A DNA stretch of 23,566 bases, taken from IMG/VR virus record IMGVR_UViG_3300028073_000181, positions 1 through 23,566 of that record, one strand, 5' to 3'. Both the position numbers and the translations under genes were made by a program. The notes beneath the pieces are model-generated. The model saw nothing but the letters and a program-made list of their open reading frames with translations. It ran no database searches and was not told the DNA's origin. This DNA is from a virus. Positions 14,877 through 21,274 of this stretch are shown here, piece after piece. Position 1 is the first letter of the stretch. Every line of letters starts with the position of its first letter.

Positions 14877-15529
14877 TGTTAGAAACCATTTGCGATATTC
14901 TAGTAGAAGCATATAAGCGCAATTGGATTACGAGTAGAGATGGCAACATCTCTATTCGTCATCACGATAGAGATCATTTCTATGTTACTCCTAGTGGTGT
15001 GCGCAAACAGACAATGCAACCTGATCAGTTTAAAAAGATTAAAATAAACAAATGTATCAATAGCGGTGCAGGCACAGCAGAAATGTTGTATAGTTGGGAG
15101 GAAATGCCTTACAGCGATATCAGTATAGGATTGAAGCCCACAGGTGAAATGCCTCTGCACTTTGGTCTACAACGTGAAATATACCAAGATGAAGTTCGTG
15201 TAGTTACTCATATCCATCCTACCTATATCGTTGCTGCCATGCATGCCGGAATCGAACTAAGTGAATTGGCCAAAGATTTTCCAGAACTTAGTCGTTATAC
15301 TAGAGTAGCACCCAATGTAGGTGATGTTCCGCCGATATCACAAGAATTAGGCGATCAATGTCACGAAAAGTTGGGTTTAAATCCAAATACTGGAGAGATT
15401 AAGTATGATATAGTTGGAATTAAAGGACATGGGGTCGTGGCTATAGATTCAACGCCATGGCGGTCTTTTGAACATATAGAGAGATTAGAACATATTTGCA
15501 AGATAGTTCTAAGCTCAGGGAATTATTAA
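14876..15529 (+). CDS. Class II aldolase/adducin-family protein (217 aa)
   Basis: A zinc-dependent aldolase or dehydratase of the fuculose-phosphate aldolase/methylthioribulose-phosphate dehydratase fold. Visible elements: RDGNISIR (21-28, phosphate loop), YVTPSGVRK (36-44), PTGEMPLH with E91, THIHPT with H112 and H114, and GIKGHGVVAI with H185, giving the three-His metal site and the catalytic Glu. The exact substrate (sugar phosphate or methylthioribulose phosphate) cannot be read from the sequence. It is translationally coupled on both sides by TAATG junctions, between isocitrate lyase and desaturase. Confidence 0.88.
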   Translation: MLETICDILVEAYKRNWITSRDGNISIRHHDRDHFYVTPSGVRKQTMQPDQFKKIKINKCINSGAGTAEMLYSWEEMPYSDISIGLKPTGEMPLHFGLQREIYQDEVRVVTHIHPTYIVAAMHAGIELSELAKDFPELSRYTRVAPNVGDVPPISQELGDQCHEKLGLNPNTGEIKYDIVGIKGHGVVAIDSTPWRSFEHIERLEHICKIVLSSGNY

Positions 15530-16230
15530 TGATTGAATTTATATACACCTTGGTAATGGTTCAAATTACCATTGCTTGTGTCACGCTCTATTTGCACAGA
15601 TCGCAGACACATAAAGCAGTAGCTTTCCATCCGGTAGTTAATCATATAATGCGTTTTTGGTTATGGTTGACTACAGGTATGGTTACTAAACAATGGGTAG
15701 CAATACATCGCAAGCACCATCAGGCCAGCGACACTGACTCTGATCCTCACAGTCCGCAAATTTATGGAATTAAGAAAGTGTTATTCGGTGGCGCATTATT
15801 GTATCACGAAGCCAGCAAAGATACAGCCATGGTCGAAAAACTAGGAGTTGGAACTCCTAATGATTGGTTAGAGCGTAACATTTACTCCGCACATAGTCGC
15901 TTAGGGATTCTATTGATGTTGGTCATAGACCTTGTTCTTTTTGGACCTGTAGGACTGTTAGTGTGGGGTATCCAAATGATATGGATACCGTTCTGGGCCG
16001 CCGGAGTAGTAAACGGATTAGCTCATTGGTGGGGATATCGTAATACAGATACCAAAGACACTAGTCGCAATTTATGGCCCTGGGCATTGTGGATTGGCGG
16101 GGAAGAATTGCACAACAATCATCACGCAGATGGTGCCAATGCTAGATTTAGTCAGAAATGGTATGAGTTTGATATAGGATGGATGTATATCAACATACTT
16201 AGATTTTTTAAGTTAGCAACAGTTAGATAA
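15529..16230 (+). CDS. Fatty-acid desaturase, delta-9 acyl-CoA/lipid type (233 aa)
   Basis: A membrane di-iron enzyme that introduces a double bond into fatty acyl chains. All three histidine boxes are present: HRSQTH (23-28), HRKHH (60-64) and HNNHH (195-199), with an extra H166 typical of the SCD-like class. Hydrophobic segments lie at about 2-21, 40-58 and 124-165. The start is ATG at 15529, joined to the aldolase stop as TAATG; a longer frame from 15496 has no support. Electron donors would come from the host. It is the last gene of the three-gene operon, followed by a terminator at 16235. Confidence 0.92.
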   Translation: MIEFIYTLVMVQITIACVTLYLHRSQTHKAVAFHPVVNHIMRFWLWLTTGMVTKQWVAIHRKHHQASDTDSDPHSPQIYGIKKVLFGGALLYHEASKDTAMVEKLGVGTPNDWLERNIYSAHSRLGILLMLVIDLVLFGPVGLLVWGIQMIWIPFWAAGVVNGLAHWWGYRNTDTKDTSRNLWPWALWIGGEELHNNHHADGANARFSQKWYEFDIGWMYINILRFFKLATVR

Positions 16231-16231
16231 G

Positions 16232-16260
16232 AAAAAACCCCCTTAAAGGGGGTTTCTCTT
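16232..16260. terminator. Bidirectional rho-independent terminator
   Basis: AAACCCCC (16235-16242), loop TTAAA, GGGGGTTT (16248-16255): an 8-bp stem with a T-rich tail in both directions. It separates the convergent desaturase (plus) and 91-aa (minus) genes. Confidence 0.9.
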
Positions 16261-16287
16261 TTCTATAATAATGCTCTACGAGCTATA

Positions 16288-16563
16288 TTACTTCTTCACG
16301 CCTTGATTAACAAAAGAATACATCTTTTCGGCGGTTTCTAATACTTTATCTAAACCTGGGAACTCAGGCATATCTACCTTAGACAATACTTGTCCAGTTT
16401 TGTCGTCGCGCTTCACAGATACTTCCCAACCCTGCCACTTGTAATTAAACTCTTGACCAACCAAATCCTTAGCCATTTCAAGAATTTCTGTGCGGATTTC
16501 ATAACCGTTCTTGTTAAACTTAACTTCTGGTGCTTTCATTTCTAGTCCGTTTGTAATTGACAT
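16288..16563 (-). CDS. Conserved small phage protein (91 aa)
   Basis: Function unknown. The start at 16563 has a strong AAGGAGAA site. The sequence (FNKNGYEIRTEILEMAKDLV, YKWQGWEVSVKRDDKTGQVL, LETAEKMYSFVNQGVKK) is a mixed alpha/beta soluble protein of a type I recall from marine T4-like phages. It follows the phasin-like gene with a near-identical leader sequence, suggesting similar translation control. It ends at the bidirectional terminator. Confidence 0.78.
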   Translation of the reverse strand: MSITNGLEMKAPEVKFNKNGYEIRTEILEMAKDLVGQEFNYKWQGWEVSVKRDDKTGQVLSKVDMPEFPGLDKVLETAEKMYSFVNQGVKK

Positions 16564-16595
16564 AATTTTCTCCTTGTGTGTGTATGTCTAGACCT

Positions 16596-16817
16596 TTAGG
16601 CGGTCACATCCTTCTTAGGAAACAGATACTTACTAACTGATTCCACAGAATATTTAGCCATGTCGATAGTGTTGTTCACAGCCATCTTGGCGAATTGTGT
16701 TTGTGCATCGATATATGCGTGAGCTGCTTTGTTTAGTGCAGGATCTTTGAACACTTGATCCGTAACGATCTTCTTAGTGTTTTGAAATGAGTCAATGTAA
16801 AAATGTGGTGAAAACAT
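16596..16817 (-). CDS. Small phasin-like helical protein (73 aa)
   Basis: The start is ATG at 16817, decided by AAGGAGAAGTT directly upstream; a longer frame from 16892 lacks a ribosome binding site and runs through the promoter. The protein is almost all amphipathic helix (AHAYIDAQTQFAKMAVNNTI, DMAKYSVESVSKYLF), like short phasin-family proteins that coat polyhydroxyalkanoate granules. The similarity is of pattern only, and a helical phage accessory protein is equally possible. It is read from a sigma70-like promoter at 16848-16876. Confidence 0.72.
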   Translation of the reverse strand: MFSPHFYIDSFQNTKKIVTDQVFKDPALNKAAHAYIDAQTQFAKMAVNNTIDMAKYSVESVSKYLFPKKDVTA

Positions 16818-16847
16818 AACTTCTCCTTGTGTGTTTGTGTATGTATT

Positions 16848-16876
16848 ATTATATATCCCTGAGGGATAGAAATCAA
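16848..16876 (-). promoter_or_regulatory. Sigma70-like promoter for the phasin-like gene
   Basis: Minus strand: -35 TTGATT (16876-16871), 17-bp spacer, -10 TATAAT (16853-16848). The leader (~25 nt) holds a CA-rich stretch and AAGGAG before the ATG at 16817. Confidence 0.72.
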
Positions 16877-16888
16877 GAGTCAGCATAG

Positions 16889-17098
16889 TCAAAATCTCCG
16901 ATCCTGTTCTAGCAATTCTATCAATTTCTGACAGTCTTCCCAGTCTGTGAATCTTCTAACGATTTTTCTGTTATAAGGTGTGATACTTTTTAACATTATA
17001 TCGTCTTCGTCGAACTGGGCTACGGTTGTAACGTAGCCCCACTGATTGCGCCAAGGTCCCCAGGTATCATAAGGAACCTCTTTAAAATTGTAAAACAT
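16889..17098 (-). CDS. Small hypothetical protein (69 aa)
   Basis: Not recognised. The start is ATG at 17098, one base after the stop of the 40-aa gene, so it is probably translated by coupling; a longer frame from a TTG at 17176 runs antiparallel in reading phase through the 40-aa gene and is rejected. The protein is aromatic-rich at the start (MFYNFKEVPYDTWGPWRNQW), then charged (DEDDIMLKSITPYNRKIVRR) with an acidic helix at the end (WEDCQKLIELLEQDRRF). The two-gene unit follows a late promoter at 17238. Confidence 0.6.
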   Translation of the reverse strand: MFYNFKEVPYDTWGPWRNQWGYVTTVAQFDEDDIMLKSITPYNRKIVRRFTDWEDCQKLIELLEQDRRF

Positions 17099-17099
17099 A

Positions 17100-17222
17100 T
17101 TATTTTCGGCAAACTTCCTGCGCTTCTCGCCATTTGCCATTGCGGGCCAATTCTGCTGCATATCTAGCCTTGCCAATTTCGCAGAGAAAATCCCATGTGG
17201 TTTTTAGAACTTTTTTGAACAT
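17100..17222 (-). CDS. Very small conserved protein (40 aa)
   Basis: A short gene with a strong ribosome binding site (AGGAGACGG) before ATG at 17222. The sequence is one amphipathic helix-turn-helix: KKVLKTTWDFLCEIGKARYA, then AELARNGKWREAQEV. The ARYAAELARNGKWREA pattern is one I recall from many tiny bacterial and phage proteins of unknown function. It lies 16 bases after a late promoter box (17245-17238) and its stop is one base from the next start. Confidence 0.65.
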   Translation of the reverse strand: MFKKVLKTTWDFLCEIGKARYAAELARNGKWREAQEVCRK

Positions 17223-17237
17223 TTCCGTCTCCTGATG

Positions 17238-17245
17238 TGTGTATT
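17238..17245 (-). promoter_or_regulatory. T4-type late promoter box TATAAATA (minus strand)
   Basis: Exact consensus on the minus strand, 15 bases before the ATG at 17222. It is the only exact late box found on the minus strand. It would drive the 40-aa and 69-aa genes. Confidence 0.68.
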
Positions 17246-17289
17246 AGTATTTATACTGAGATGTTGCGCACCGCACAAAACAAGGGCAT

Positions 17290-17318
17290 TTGACAACAAA
17301 ATAAGTTTAGTTTACAAT
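17290..17318 (+). promoter_or_regulatory. Sigma70-like promoter for the nucleotidyltransferase cassette
   Basis: -35 TTGACA (17290-17295), 17-bp spacer, -10 TACAAT (17313-17318). A GTTAAATA box (17332-17339), a one-base variant of the late motif, follows before the ATG at 17360, so the cassette may be read both early and late. Confidence 0.78.
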
Positions 17319-17359
17319 ATGATTGCTTTGAGTTAAATATAATATAAACGGAAACTCCG

Positions 17360-17644
17360 ATGAAACTACGAACCAGATCAATACTGCAAGAATTGAATGA
17401 AATAGCAGAAGTCCGAAACAAGGACTCTCTGTTTGAAAGCAGAGCTACGAATATTATAAATTCAGCTATTAATCTATTAGAAAGCATCCATAAGAACTAC
17501 TCTCCAGAACAGGCAGATGAGCTAGAGCGTAGATTTATCAATGCTATCCGCGGTCAAGATCCTGCTAAATTTACAAGAGGAATACGTAAAATCGTAGAGT
17601 CTCGCAGAACTAATAAACATCTAGATCAAACCAATGACGATTGA
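17360..17644 (+). CDS. Small helical protein (94 aa), first gene of the cassette
   Basis: Not recognised. The N-terminus MKLRTRSILQELNEIAEVRN is basic then hydrophobic and holds two (L/I)xE sites (L9-Q10-E11 and I15-A16-E17), as in capsid-targeting leaders; IAE is the exact triplet of the T4 internal proteins. The rest is helical and charged (INLLESIHKNYSPEQADELE, then RRFINAIRG). It overlaps the start of the nucleotidyltransferase gene by 11 bases, so the genes are coupled. It could be an antitoxin-like or adaptor partner of the enzymes, but nothing shows this. Confidence 0.68.
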   Translation: MKLRTRSILQELNEIAEVRNKDSLFESRATNIINSAINLLESIHKNYSPEQADELERRFINAIRGQDPAKFTRGIRKIVESRRTNKHLDQTNDD

Positions 17645-18422
17645 ATTATTTGAAGGGGGCAATGTATTCAAAGGCCCGGACAAAACACCTCTAACACGCA
17701 GAATTAAGCGTGAAGAAATCCCTACCACAATAGCTTTTCTGGAAAAAGAAACCGGAGTGGACTTTACCACAGACAAAGACGAAGAAGGTGTTCCAATTAA
17801 ATGGTTAGGAACAACTGGCCGTAAGGTAGACAGCGGCGACTTGGATCTATCAGTAGATGCTAACGAATTAGATAAAAAAGAATTTGCACAAAAATTAATC
17901 AGTATCTTTGGTAAAGATAGTGTAAAACTTTCTGGTGACAATGTTCATTTAAAAACACCAATCAATGGTGATCCATCAAACGGATTTGCTCAAACAGATT
18001 TTATGTTCAGCACCAATCCCAAGTTTCAACAAGGCAGTATGTTGGGTGGCGGCGCAGATAGTCCTTACAGAGGCGAACATAGACATATATTATTGTCTAG
18101 CATCGCTAGAGCAAGAGGAATGAAATATAGTCCTAAGCACGGATTAGTAGATCCGGAAACCAATGAACCAGTTCCTAATGGCGACGATTGGAACGTTATT
18201 TCAAAACAACTGTTAGGTCAATCAGCCACTGTTAAAGATATTCGCTCAGTGGAAGCTATCATCAACTATATTAAAAAATTACCTAACTACGAAGAATTAA
18301 TTGCTGCCGCACAAGAAACATTAGGACGTAGCGGCATCGAGCTACCAAAGAAAGAAGCGTTGGAACATTACACTCCTAATAGCCCTAGTTGGATGCGCAG
18401 GATCATTGACATAGTATCATGA
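17634..18422 (+). CDS. MNT-fold nucleotidyltransferase (262 aa)
   Basis: The pattern LGTTGRKVDSGDLDLSVD (residues 58-75) matches the core of the polymerase-beta-type nucleotidyltransferases: a G-(S/T) motif, then D69-x-D71 for metal, with a third acidic residue in FAQTDFMFS (D122). Such enzymes transfer a nucleotide to RNA, protein or small molecules; the acceptor is not evident. The N-terminus MTIELFEGGNVF contains L5-F6-E7-Gly, a capsid-targeting-like leader. The C-terminal half (AEDIR-type helices, PNYEELIAAAQETL) is not recognised. It overlaps the next gene by ATGA, so it probably works with the KxDG enzyme. Confidence 0.78.
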   Translation: MTIELFEGGNVFKGPDKTPLTRRIKREEIPTTIAFLEKETGVDFTTDKDEEGVPIKWLGTTGRKVDSGDLDLSVDANELDKKEFAQKLISIFGKDSVKLSGDNVHLKTPINGDPSNGFAQTDFMFSTNPKFQQGSMLGGGADSPYRGEHRHILLSSIARARGMKYSPKHGLVDPETNEPVPNGDDWNVISKQLLGQSATVKDIRSVEAIINYIKKLPNYEELIAAAQETLGRSGIELPKKEALEHYTPNSPSWMRRIIDIVS

Positions 18423-19621
18423 GAGCATTTGAATTTTTAACAGAAAAATGGAGCGCAAAATACAAACGCTCAATCAACTGTTCAAACCCTAAAGGGTTTA
18501 GTCAGAAGGCTCACTGTGCTGGTCGTAAGAAAAACGAAAGTGTAAATGAAGCCGAAGCTCCTGCTCCTAAGAAAGTAGGCCGTGAGTTCAACCACCTTGA
18601 AGACCTAGTGTTCACAGAACCAAACGGTGCTCAACGTGCTATACAGATACTTAAAGATCTAGCTAAACCAGAAAGCAAAATATCAATCAAGTGGGACGGT
18701 AATCCTACGGTGTATTGGGGCAGAGATGACGACGGAACTTTCCGAATGGTAGGCAAGAACAATTGGGGTCGTGAAGAAGGTAAATCATCTAGCCCAGATG
18801 AACTTAAACAGTTTATCATGAGTCGTGGCAAGGGCGAGGACTGGCGTGAAAAGTTTGCTTCTGATATGGCTAGCTTGTGGCCGATCTTCGAAGCAGGCAC
18901 TCCCAAAGACTTCCGTGGATACATCTACGGTGATATCCTATTCCATCCGGGAAAGCCCTACGATAGCGGCAATGGTAAGATCATGTTTACCCCTAATCAA
19001 ACAACTTATGAGGTTAAAGCCACAAGTCCTATAGGACAACGTGTAGGCAAGGCAAAGATAGCTGTGGCAGCGCATAAACATTTAGATTTCTTTGGCGATA
19101 AGACTGGAGAGGACATTGAAGATGTAAAAGCTCTTAATGCTAATCCAGAACTATTAGTTTTCGGTCTAACATACGTTAGCCATAAACCGGCAGTCAATGC
19201 AGACAATCTAGGAAAAATAGAATCTATGGCTAAGAATCAACCAGCCATTGATAAATTCCTAGCCCCAGTAGCAGGCATGGGTTATCTACAAAGTGAAATT
19301 TATACTTTTGTTAATTCACAGAGCAAGGCCAAACAACTAGACAATATCAGTGCTGAAGCATTTTTTAACTTCTTACAAAAAACTCCAGCCAAAGCCACGA
19401 AGATTAAAGCACACAGCGATGCTAATCCCGGAGTCCTAGACAAACTATTCGATCTAGTCAAAGAGATTATGGCTGCTAAAAATGAAGTCATTAGAGAACT
19501 CGATGCAGCTCAGGGCGATATTACAGCACATACGGGCGGCAAACCAGGCGGCGAAGGTTATGTAGCTGGCGGATCTAAGCTAGTCCCTAGAGATCGTTGG
19601 ACACCGTTTCGATCAGAATAA
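18419..19621 (+). CDS. KxDG ligase-like nucleotidyltransferase (400 aa) with N-terminal tag
   Basis: The segment SIKWDGNPTVYWGRDDDG holds K91-W92-D93-G94, the motif I lysine of the DNA/RNA ligase and capping-enzyme superfamily. RGYIYGDILF (166-175) fits motif III, with Asp in place of the usual Glu, and FTPNQTTYEVK could be motif IIIa/IV. The enzyme may adenylylate or join nucleic acid ends, but it is not close to the T4 ligases. The N-terminus MRAFEFLTEKW carries L7-T8-E9, and residues 21-40 (CSNPKGFSQKAHCAGRKK) form a short Cys/basic module that I recall from many marine phage proteins. The C-terminal part is helical. A terminator follows. Confidence 0.72.
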   Translation: MRAFEFLTEKWSAKYKRSINCSNPKGFSQKAHCAGRKKNESVNEAEAPAPKKVGREFNHLEDLVFTEPNGAQRAIQILKDLAKPESKISIKWDGNPTVYWGRDDDGTFRMVGKNNWGREEGKSSSPDELKQFIMSRGKGEDWREKFASDMASLWPIFEAGTPKDFRGYIYGDILFHPGKPYDSGNGKIMFTPNQTTYEVKATSPIGQRVGKAKIAVAAHKHLDFFGDKTGEDIEDVKALNANPELLVFGLTYVSHKPAVNADNLGKIESMAKNQPAIDKFLAPVAGMGYLQSEIYTFVNSQSKAKQLDNISAEAFFNFLQKTPAKATKIKAHSDANPGVLDKLFDLVKEIMAAKNEVIRELDAAQGDITAHTGGKPGGEGYVAGGSKLVPRDRWTPFRSE

Positions 19622-19644
19622 CAGCCAAAAAGGCTGATTTTTCC
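19622..19644 (+). terminator. Rho-independent terminator after the cassette
   Basis: CAGCC (19622-19626), loop AAAAA, GGCTG (19632-19636), then ATTTTT. The stem is short (5 bp) but GC-rich and followed by a T run, directly after the stop at 19621. Confidence 0.75.
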
Positions 19645-19651
19645 TCCAAAC

Positions 19652-19659
19652 TATAAATA
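19652..19659 (+). promoter_or_regulatory. T4-type late promoter box TATAAATA with 5' hairpin leader
   Basis: Exact consensus. The predicted start near 19665 is followed at once by a hairpin, GGTCCCG (19667-19673)/CGGGATC (19677-19683) with loop GAG, and later by AAGGAGAAAAATC before the ATG at 19711. The combination suits a very stable, well-translated message. Confidence 0.82.
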
Positions 19660-19666
19660 CTATGCC

Positions 19667-19683
19667 GGTCCCGGAGCGGGATC
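19667..19683 (+). promoter_or_regulatory. 5'-terminal mRNA hairpin
   Basis: A 7-bp stem (one G-U pair) with a 3-base loop, beginning about two bases from the predicted transcript start. 5' stem-loops of this kind are known to protect bacterial messages from decay. Confidence 0.65.
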
Positions 19684-19710
19684 ACGATTTAAGAGACAAG
19701 GAGAAAAATC

Positions 19711-20070
19711 ATGGCAGAATTTACAAGAGTAAACCCTACAGCAGTAGCATTAGGAACAGTTCAAAAGACATTCCAACAAACCGTATTCAAGTATGTATTG
19801 AGCGGTTCAGGCGGTGCAGCAGCACTAACAGCAACAACAGCAGCCCCAGTAACTGACGAAATTGGAACAACTTCATCTGTATTCCAAGTTAAGAGCGACG
19901 GTTTGGCTATCATTGCATTCGGTGACAACCACAATCTAGATGTCGACACATTAGCTATCCGTGCTGGTCGTGTTATCGGCGCTGGTTCATTGACAGCTTC
20001 TGGTGTATGGACATTTACAGCAGGTGGCACATTAACTGTAACAGCACCAACAACTTTATATTCACTATAA
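19711..20070 (+). CDS. Small Ala/Thr/Gly-rich protein, probable abundant virion protein (119 aa)
   Basis: Not recognised by family. The sequence is beta-type, rich in Ala, Gly, Thr and Val and free of Cys, with repeating segments such as GGAAALTATTAAPVTDE, GRVIGAGSLTASGVWTFTAG and GTLTVTAPTTLYSL. It forms a single-gene unit with an exact late promoter, a 5' hairpin, a strong AAGGAGAAAA site and a strong terminator at 20099. This expression design is expected for a high-copy structural protein such as a head-decoration, tail or fibre component. The role is inferred from the regulatory context and composition, not from homology. Confidence 0.72.
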   Translation: MAEFTRVNPTAVALGTVQKTFQQTVFKYVLSGSGGAAALTATTAAPVTDEIGTTSSVFQVKSDGLAIIAFGDNHNLDVDTLAIRAGRVIGAGSLTASGVWTFTAGGTLTVTAPTTLYSL

Positions 20071-20098
20071 TAGTTAATTCCTAGGGATGGGAAGGAAG

Positions 20099-20126
20099 AG
20101 ACCGGATTTATTCCGGTCTTTTTTTG
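20099..20126 (+). terminator. Strong rho-independent terminator
   Basis: AGACCGGA (20099-20106), loop TTTAT, TCCGGTCT (20112-20119), then a run of seven T. It insulates the 119-aa gene. Confidence 0.93.
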
Positions 20127-20148
20127 TCTGAGTAAATAATAGCACATT

Positions 20149-20541
20149 ATGGAACGCTATAGACTTACCACCCTAGTTGACATCACCCGAAGTGGTGCTT
20201 CGAGATCCGAAACAGATAAAATTAAAATTGGACAACAGGCCAACTTCAATAGTCTTATACAAACAATCGGTATAAGAAGTAATATCGAGTGGAATAAAGA
20301 TCCAGTCAAAGACAACGGCCGATTACCTGTAGGCAATGAAGGTAAGGCTGTTCACTGGACATGGGAATTTATCACTGAAAGGGATGATGTTTTCAAAGAA
20401 GGCGACAACAAAGTTCTATTACTACTCAAAGATCTACACGGTGTTCCTATTGTAGATCTTTTAGAAAATTCAGCAGATCTAACACCTCCTGTATTTCAAA
20501 CCTCCGGCGATAGACAAAATACCTGGATTGAAATAATCTAG
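20149..20541 (+). CDS. Conserved hypothetical phage protein (130 aa)
   Basis: Function unknown. The sequence opens MERYRLTTLVDITRSGASRS and continues with QQANFNSLIQTIGIRSNIEW, a pattern I recall from marine T4-like phages. VHWTWEFITERDDVF and VLLLLKDLHGVPIV suggest a compact beta-rich fold. There is no ribosome binding site before ATG at 20149, and a near-late box (GTAAATA, 20132-20138) is very close, so the message may be leaderless or nearly so. Confidence 0.72.
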   Translation: MERYRLTTLVDITRSGASRSETDKIKIGQQANFNSLIQTIGIRSNIEWNKDPVKDNGRLPVGNEGKAVHWTWEFITERDDVFKEGDNKVLLLLKDLHGVPIVDLLENSADLTPPVFQTSGDRQNTWIEII

Positions 20542-20596
20542 CATTTAAATTTCTTCAATAGACAAATTAAATATTTGTGTAAAGAGGCAAATTAAA

Positions 20597-20908
20597 ATGA
20601 ACTTTAAAATAAAAACAATCAATCAAATCAGGCTCTGGGCTTGGGCAGCAGTAATACTGCCTATTTCAGCTCTTGCAGGCATTTTTTTCGTATGGAAATT
20701 TTTTGATGGCACGGTCTTTAGTATGGCAATGATCACCGGAGAAACTGCTATGTTTGCTGTGGCGGTAGCTTGGTGGTGGTGGGCGATGTATACTATGAAA
20801 AATCTTGTTCGTCAGTGGGATGAAACCAAAGAAAAAGTCAAAGAAGTGTCTACTGATATTAAAGATATGAAATCTGCGGTCTTAGAAATATTATCAAAAG
20901 ATAAATAA
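20597..20908 (+). CDS. Small membrane protein with two helices and a coiled tail (103 aa)
   Basis: Two hydrophobic segments (about residues 12-33, LWAWAAVILPISALAGIFF, and 42-65, including MFAVAVAWWWWAMYT) are followed by a charged helical tail (QWDETKEKVKEVSTDIKDM). The ribosome binding site is AGAGG. Size and topology would fit a holin or another lysis/membrane protein, but no lysis-specific motif is visible and no endolysin is in the window. ATTAAATA (20566-20573), a one-base variant of the late box, lies upstream. Confidence 0.75.
   Translation: MNFKIKTINQIRLWAWAAVILPISALAGIFFVWKFFDGTVFSMAMITGETAMFAVAVAWWWWAMYTMKNLVRQWDETKEKVKEVSTDIKDMKSAVLEILSKDK
20900..20907 (+). promoter_or_regulatory. 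T4-type late promoter box GATAAATA
   Basis: Exact NATAAATA motif overlapping the stop of the 103-aa gene, 69 bases before the ATG at 20977. Predicted start near 20913. It could be chance at this position, since the TAA stop supplies part of the motif. Confidence 0.45.
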
Positions 20909-20976
20909 AACATAGAGGCTCACAACAGGCATAGTATTTTAGGCATCCAATTTTTTATTTTGGAGAGTATTTTATT

Positions 20977-21222
20977 ATGTCTGATTTATCACAGACCACA
21001 AATTTAGAAAAACAAAGTCTTGAAGCTCACGTTGACCTGTGCGCCATGCGCTACCTCAACTTGGATACGAGGCTGACTAACCTAGAAAATAAAGTTGATA
21101 GCATTCATACTGACATCGTTCAAGGTCAGAAGTCAATGACCAAAGTTATCATTGGCACAGCAGGAACAGTAGTAGCTGGTGTATTAAGCATTATTGTTAC
21201 TATGTTAATGAGAGGCGGATAA
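20977..21222 (+). CDS. Small coiled-coil protein with C-terminal membrane anchor (81 aa)
   Basis: The N-terminal part holds SLEAHVDLCAMRYLNLDTRL and a coiled coil (TNLENKVDSIHTDIVQGQKS), followed by one C-terminal hydrophobic segment (VIIGTAGTVVAGVLSIIVTM). This design resembles XhlA-type hemolysin/holin-associated proteins of phages. The ribosome binding site is TGGAGAG. Together with the 103-aa membrane protein it could form a lysis or membrane module, but this is inferred from topology alone. Confidence 0.75.
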   Translation: MSDLSQTTNLEKQSLEAHVDLCAMRYLNLDTRLTNLENKVDSIHTDIVQGQKSMTKVIIGTAGTVVAGVLSIIVTMLMRGG

Positions 21223-21228
21223 TTTTTA

Positions 21229-21243
21229 GCGTATTATATACGC
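21229..21243. promoter_or_regulatory. Perfect inverted repeat, possible operator
   Basis: GCGTAT-TAT-ATACGC: two 6-base arms around a 3-base centre, directly before GTTAAATA (21245-21252), a one-base variant of the late box. The position suits a regulator-binding site; it could also be a weak hairpin. Confidence 0.45.
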
Positions 21244-21251
21244 AGTTAAAT

Positions 21252-21273
21252 AAAGGACCATAGGTCCTTTTTT
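21252..21273 (+). terminator. Terminator-like hairpin touching the start of the 141-aa gene
   Basis: AAAGGACC (21252-21259), loop ATA, GGTCCTTT (21263-21270), then TTT. It has the form of a rho-independent terminator but ends two bases before the ATG at 21275 and carries the only AGG near that start. It may end upstream transcripts, or act as an attenuator or translation switch. Confidence 0.7.
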
Positions 21274-21274
21274 C

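Noticed and set aside
14876-14911. Capsid-targeting-like leader on the class II aldolase (LVE at residues 9-11).
   Set aside because: This is the normal N-terminal helix of the aldolase fold. It serves as a reminder that the triplet alone is not proof.
17099-17176. N-terminal extension of the 69-aa minus-strand protein to a TTG at 17176 (95 aa).
   Set aside because: It has no ribosome binding site and lies fully inside the 40-aa gene, which has a strong site and a late promoter. ATG 17098 is one base after the 40-aa stop.
20127-20148. A true late promoter for the 130-aa gene (GTAAATA at 20132-20138).
   Set aside because: The box differs from ATAAATA and stands only 10 bases before the ATG, which would leave about five bases of leader. 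Kept only as a note.
20561-20580. AT-rich imperfect palindrome before the 103-aa membrane protein.
   Set aside because: Arms are short and all A/T, as expected by chance in AT-rich DNA.
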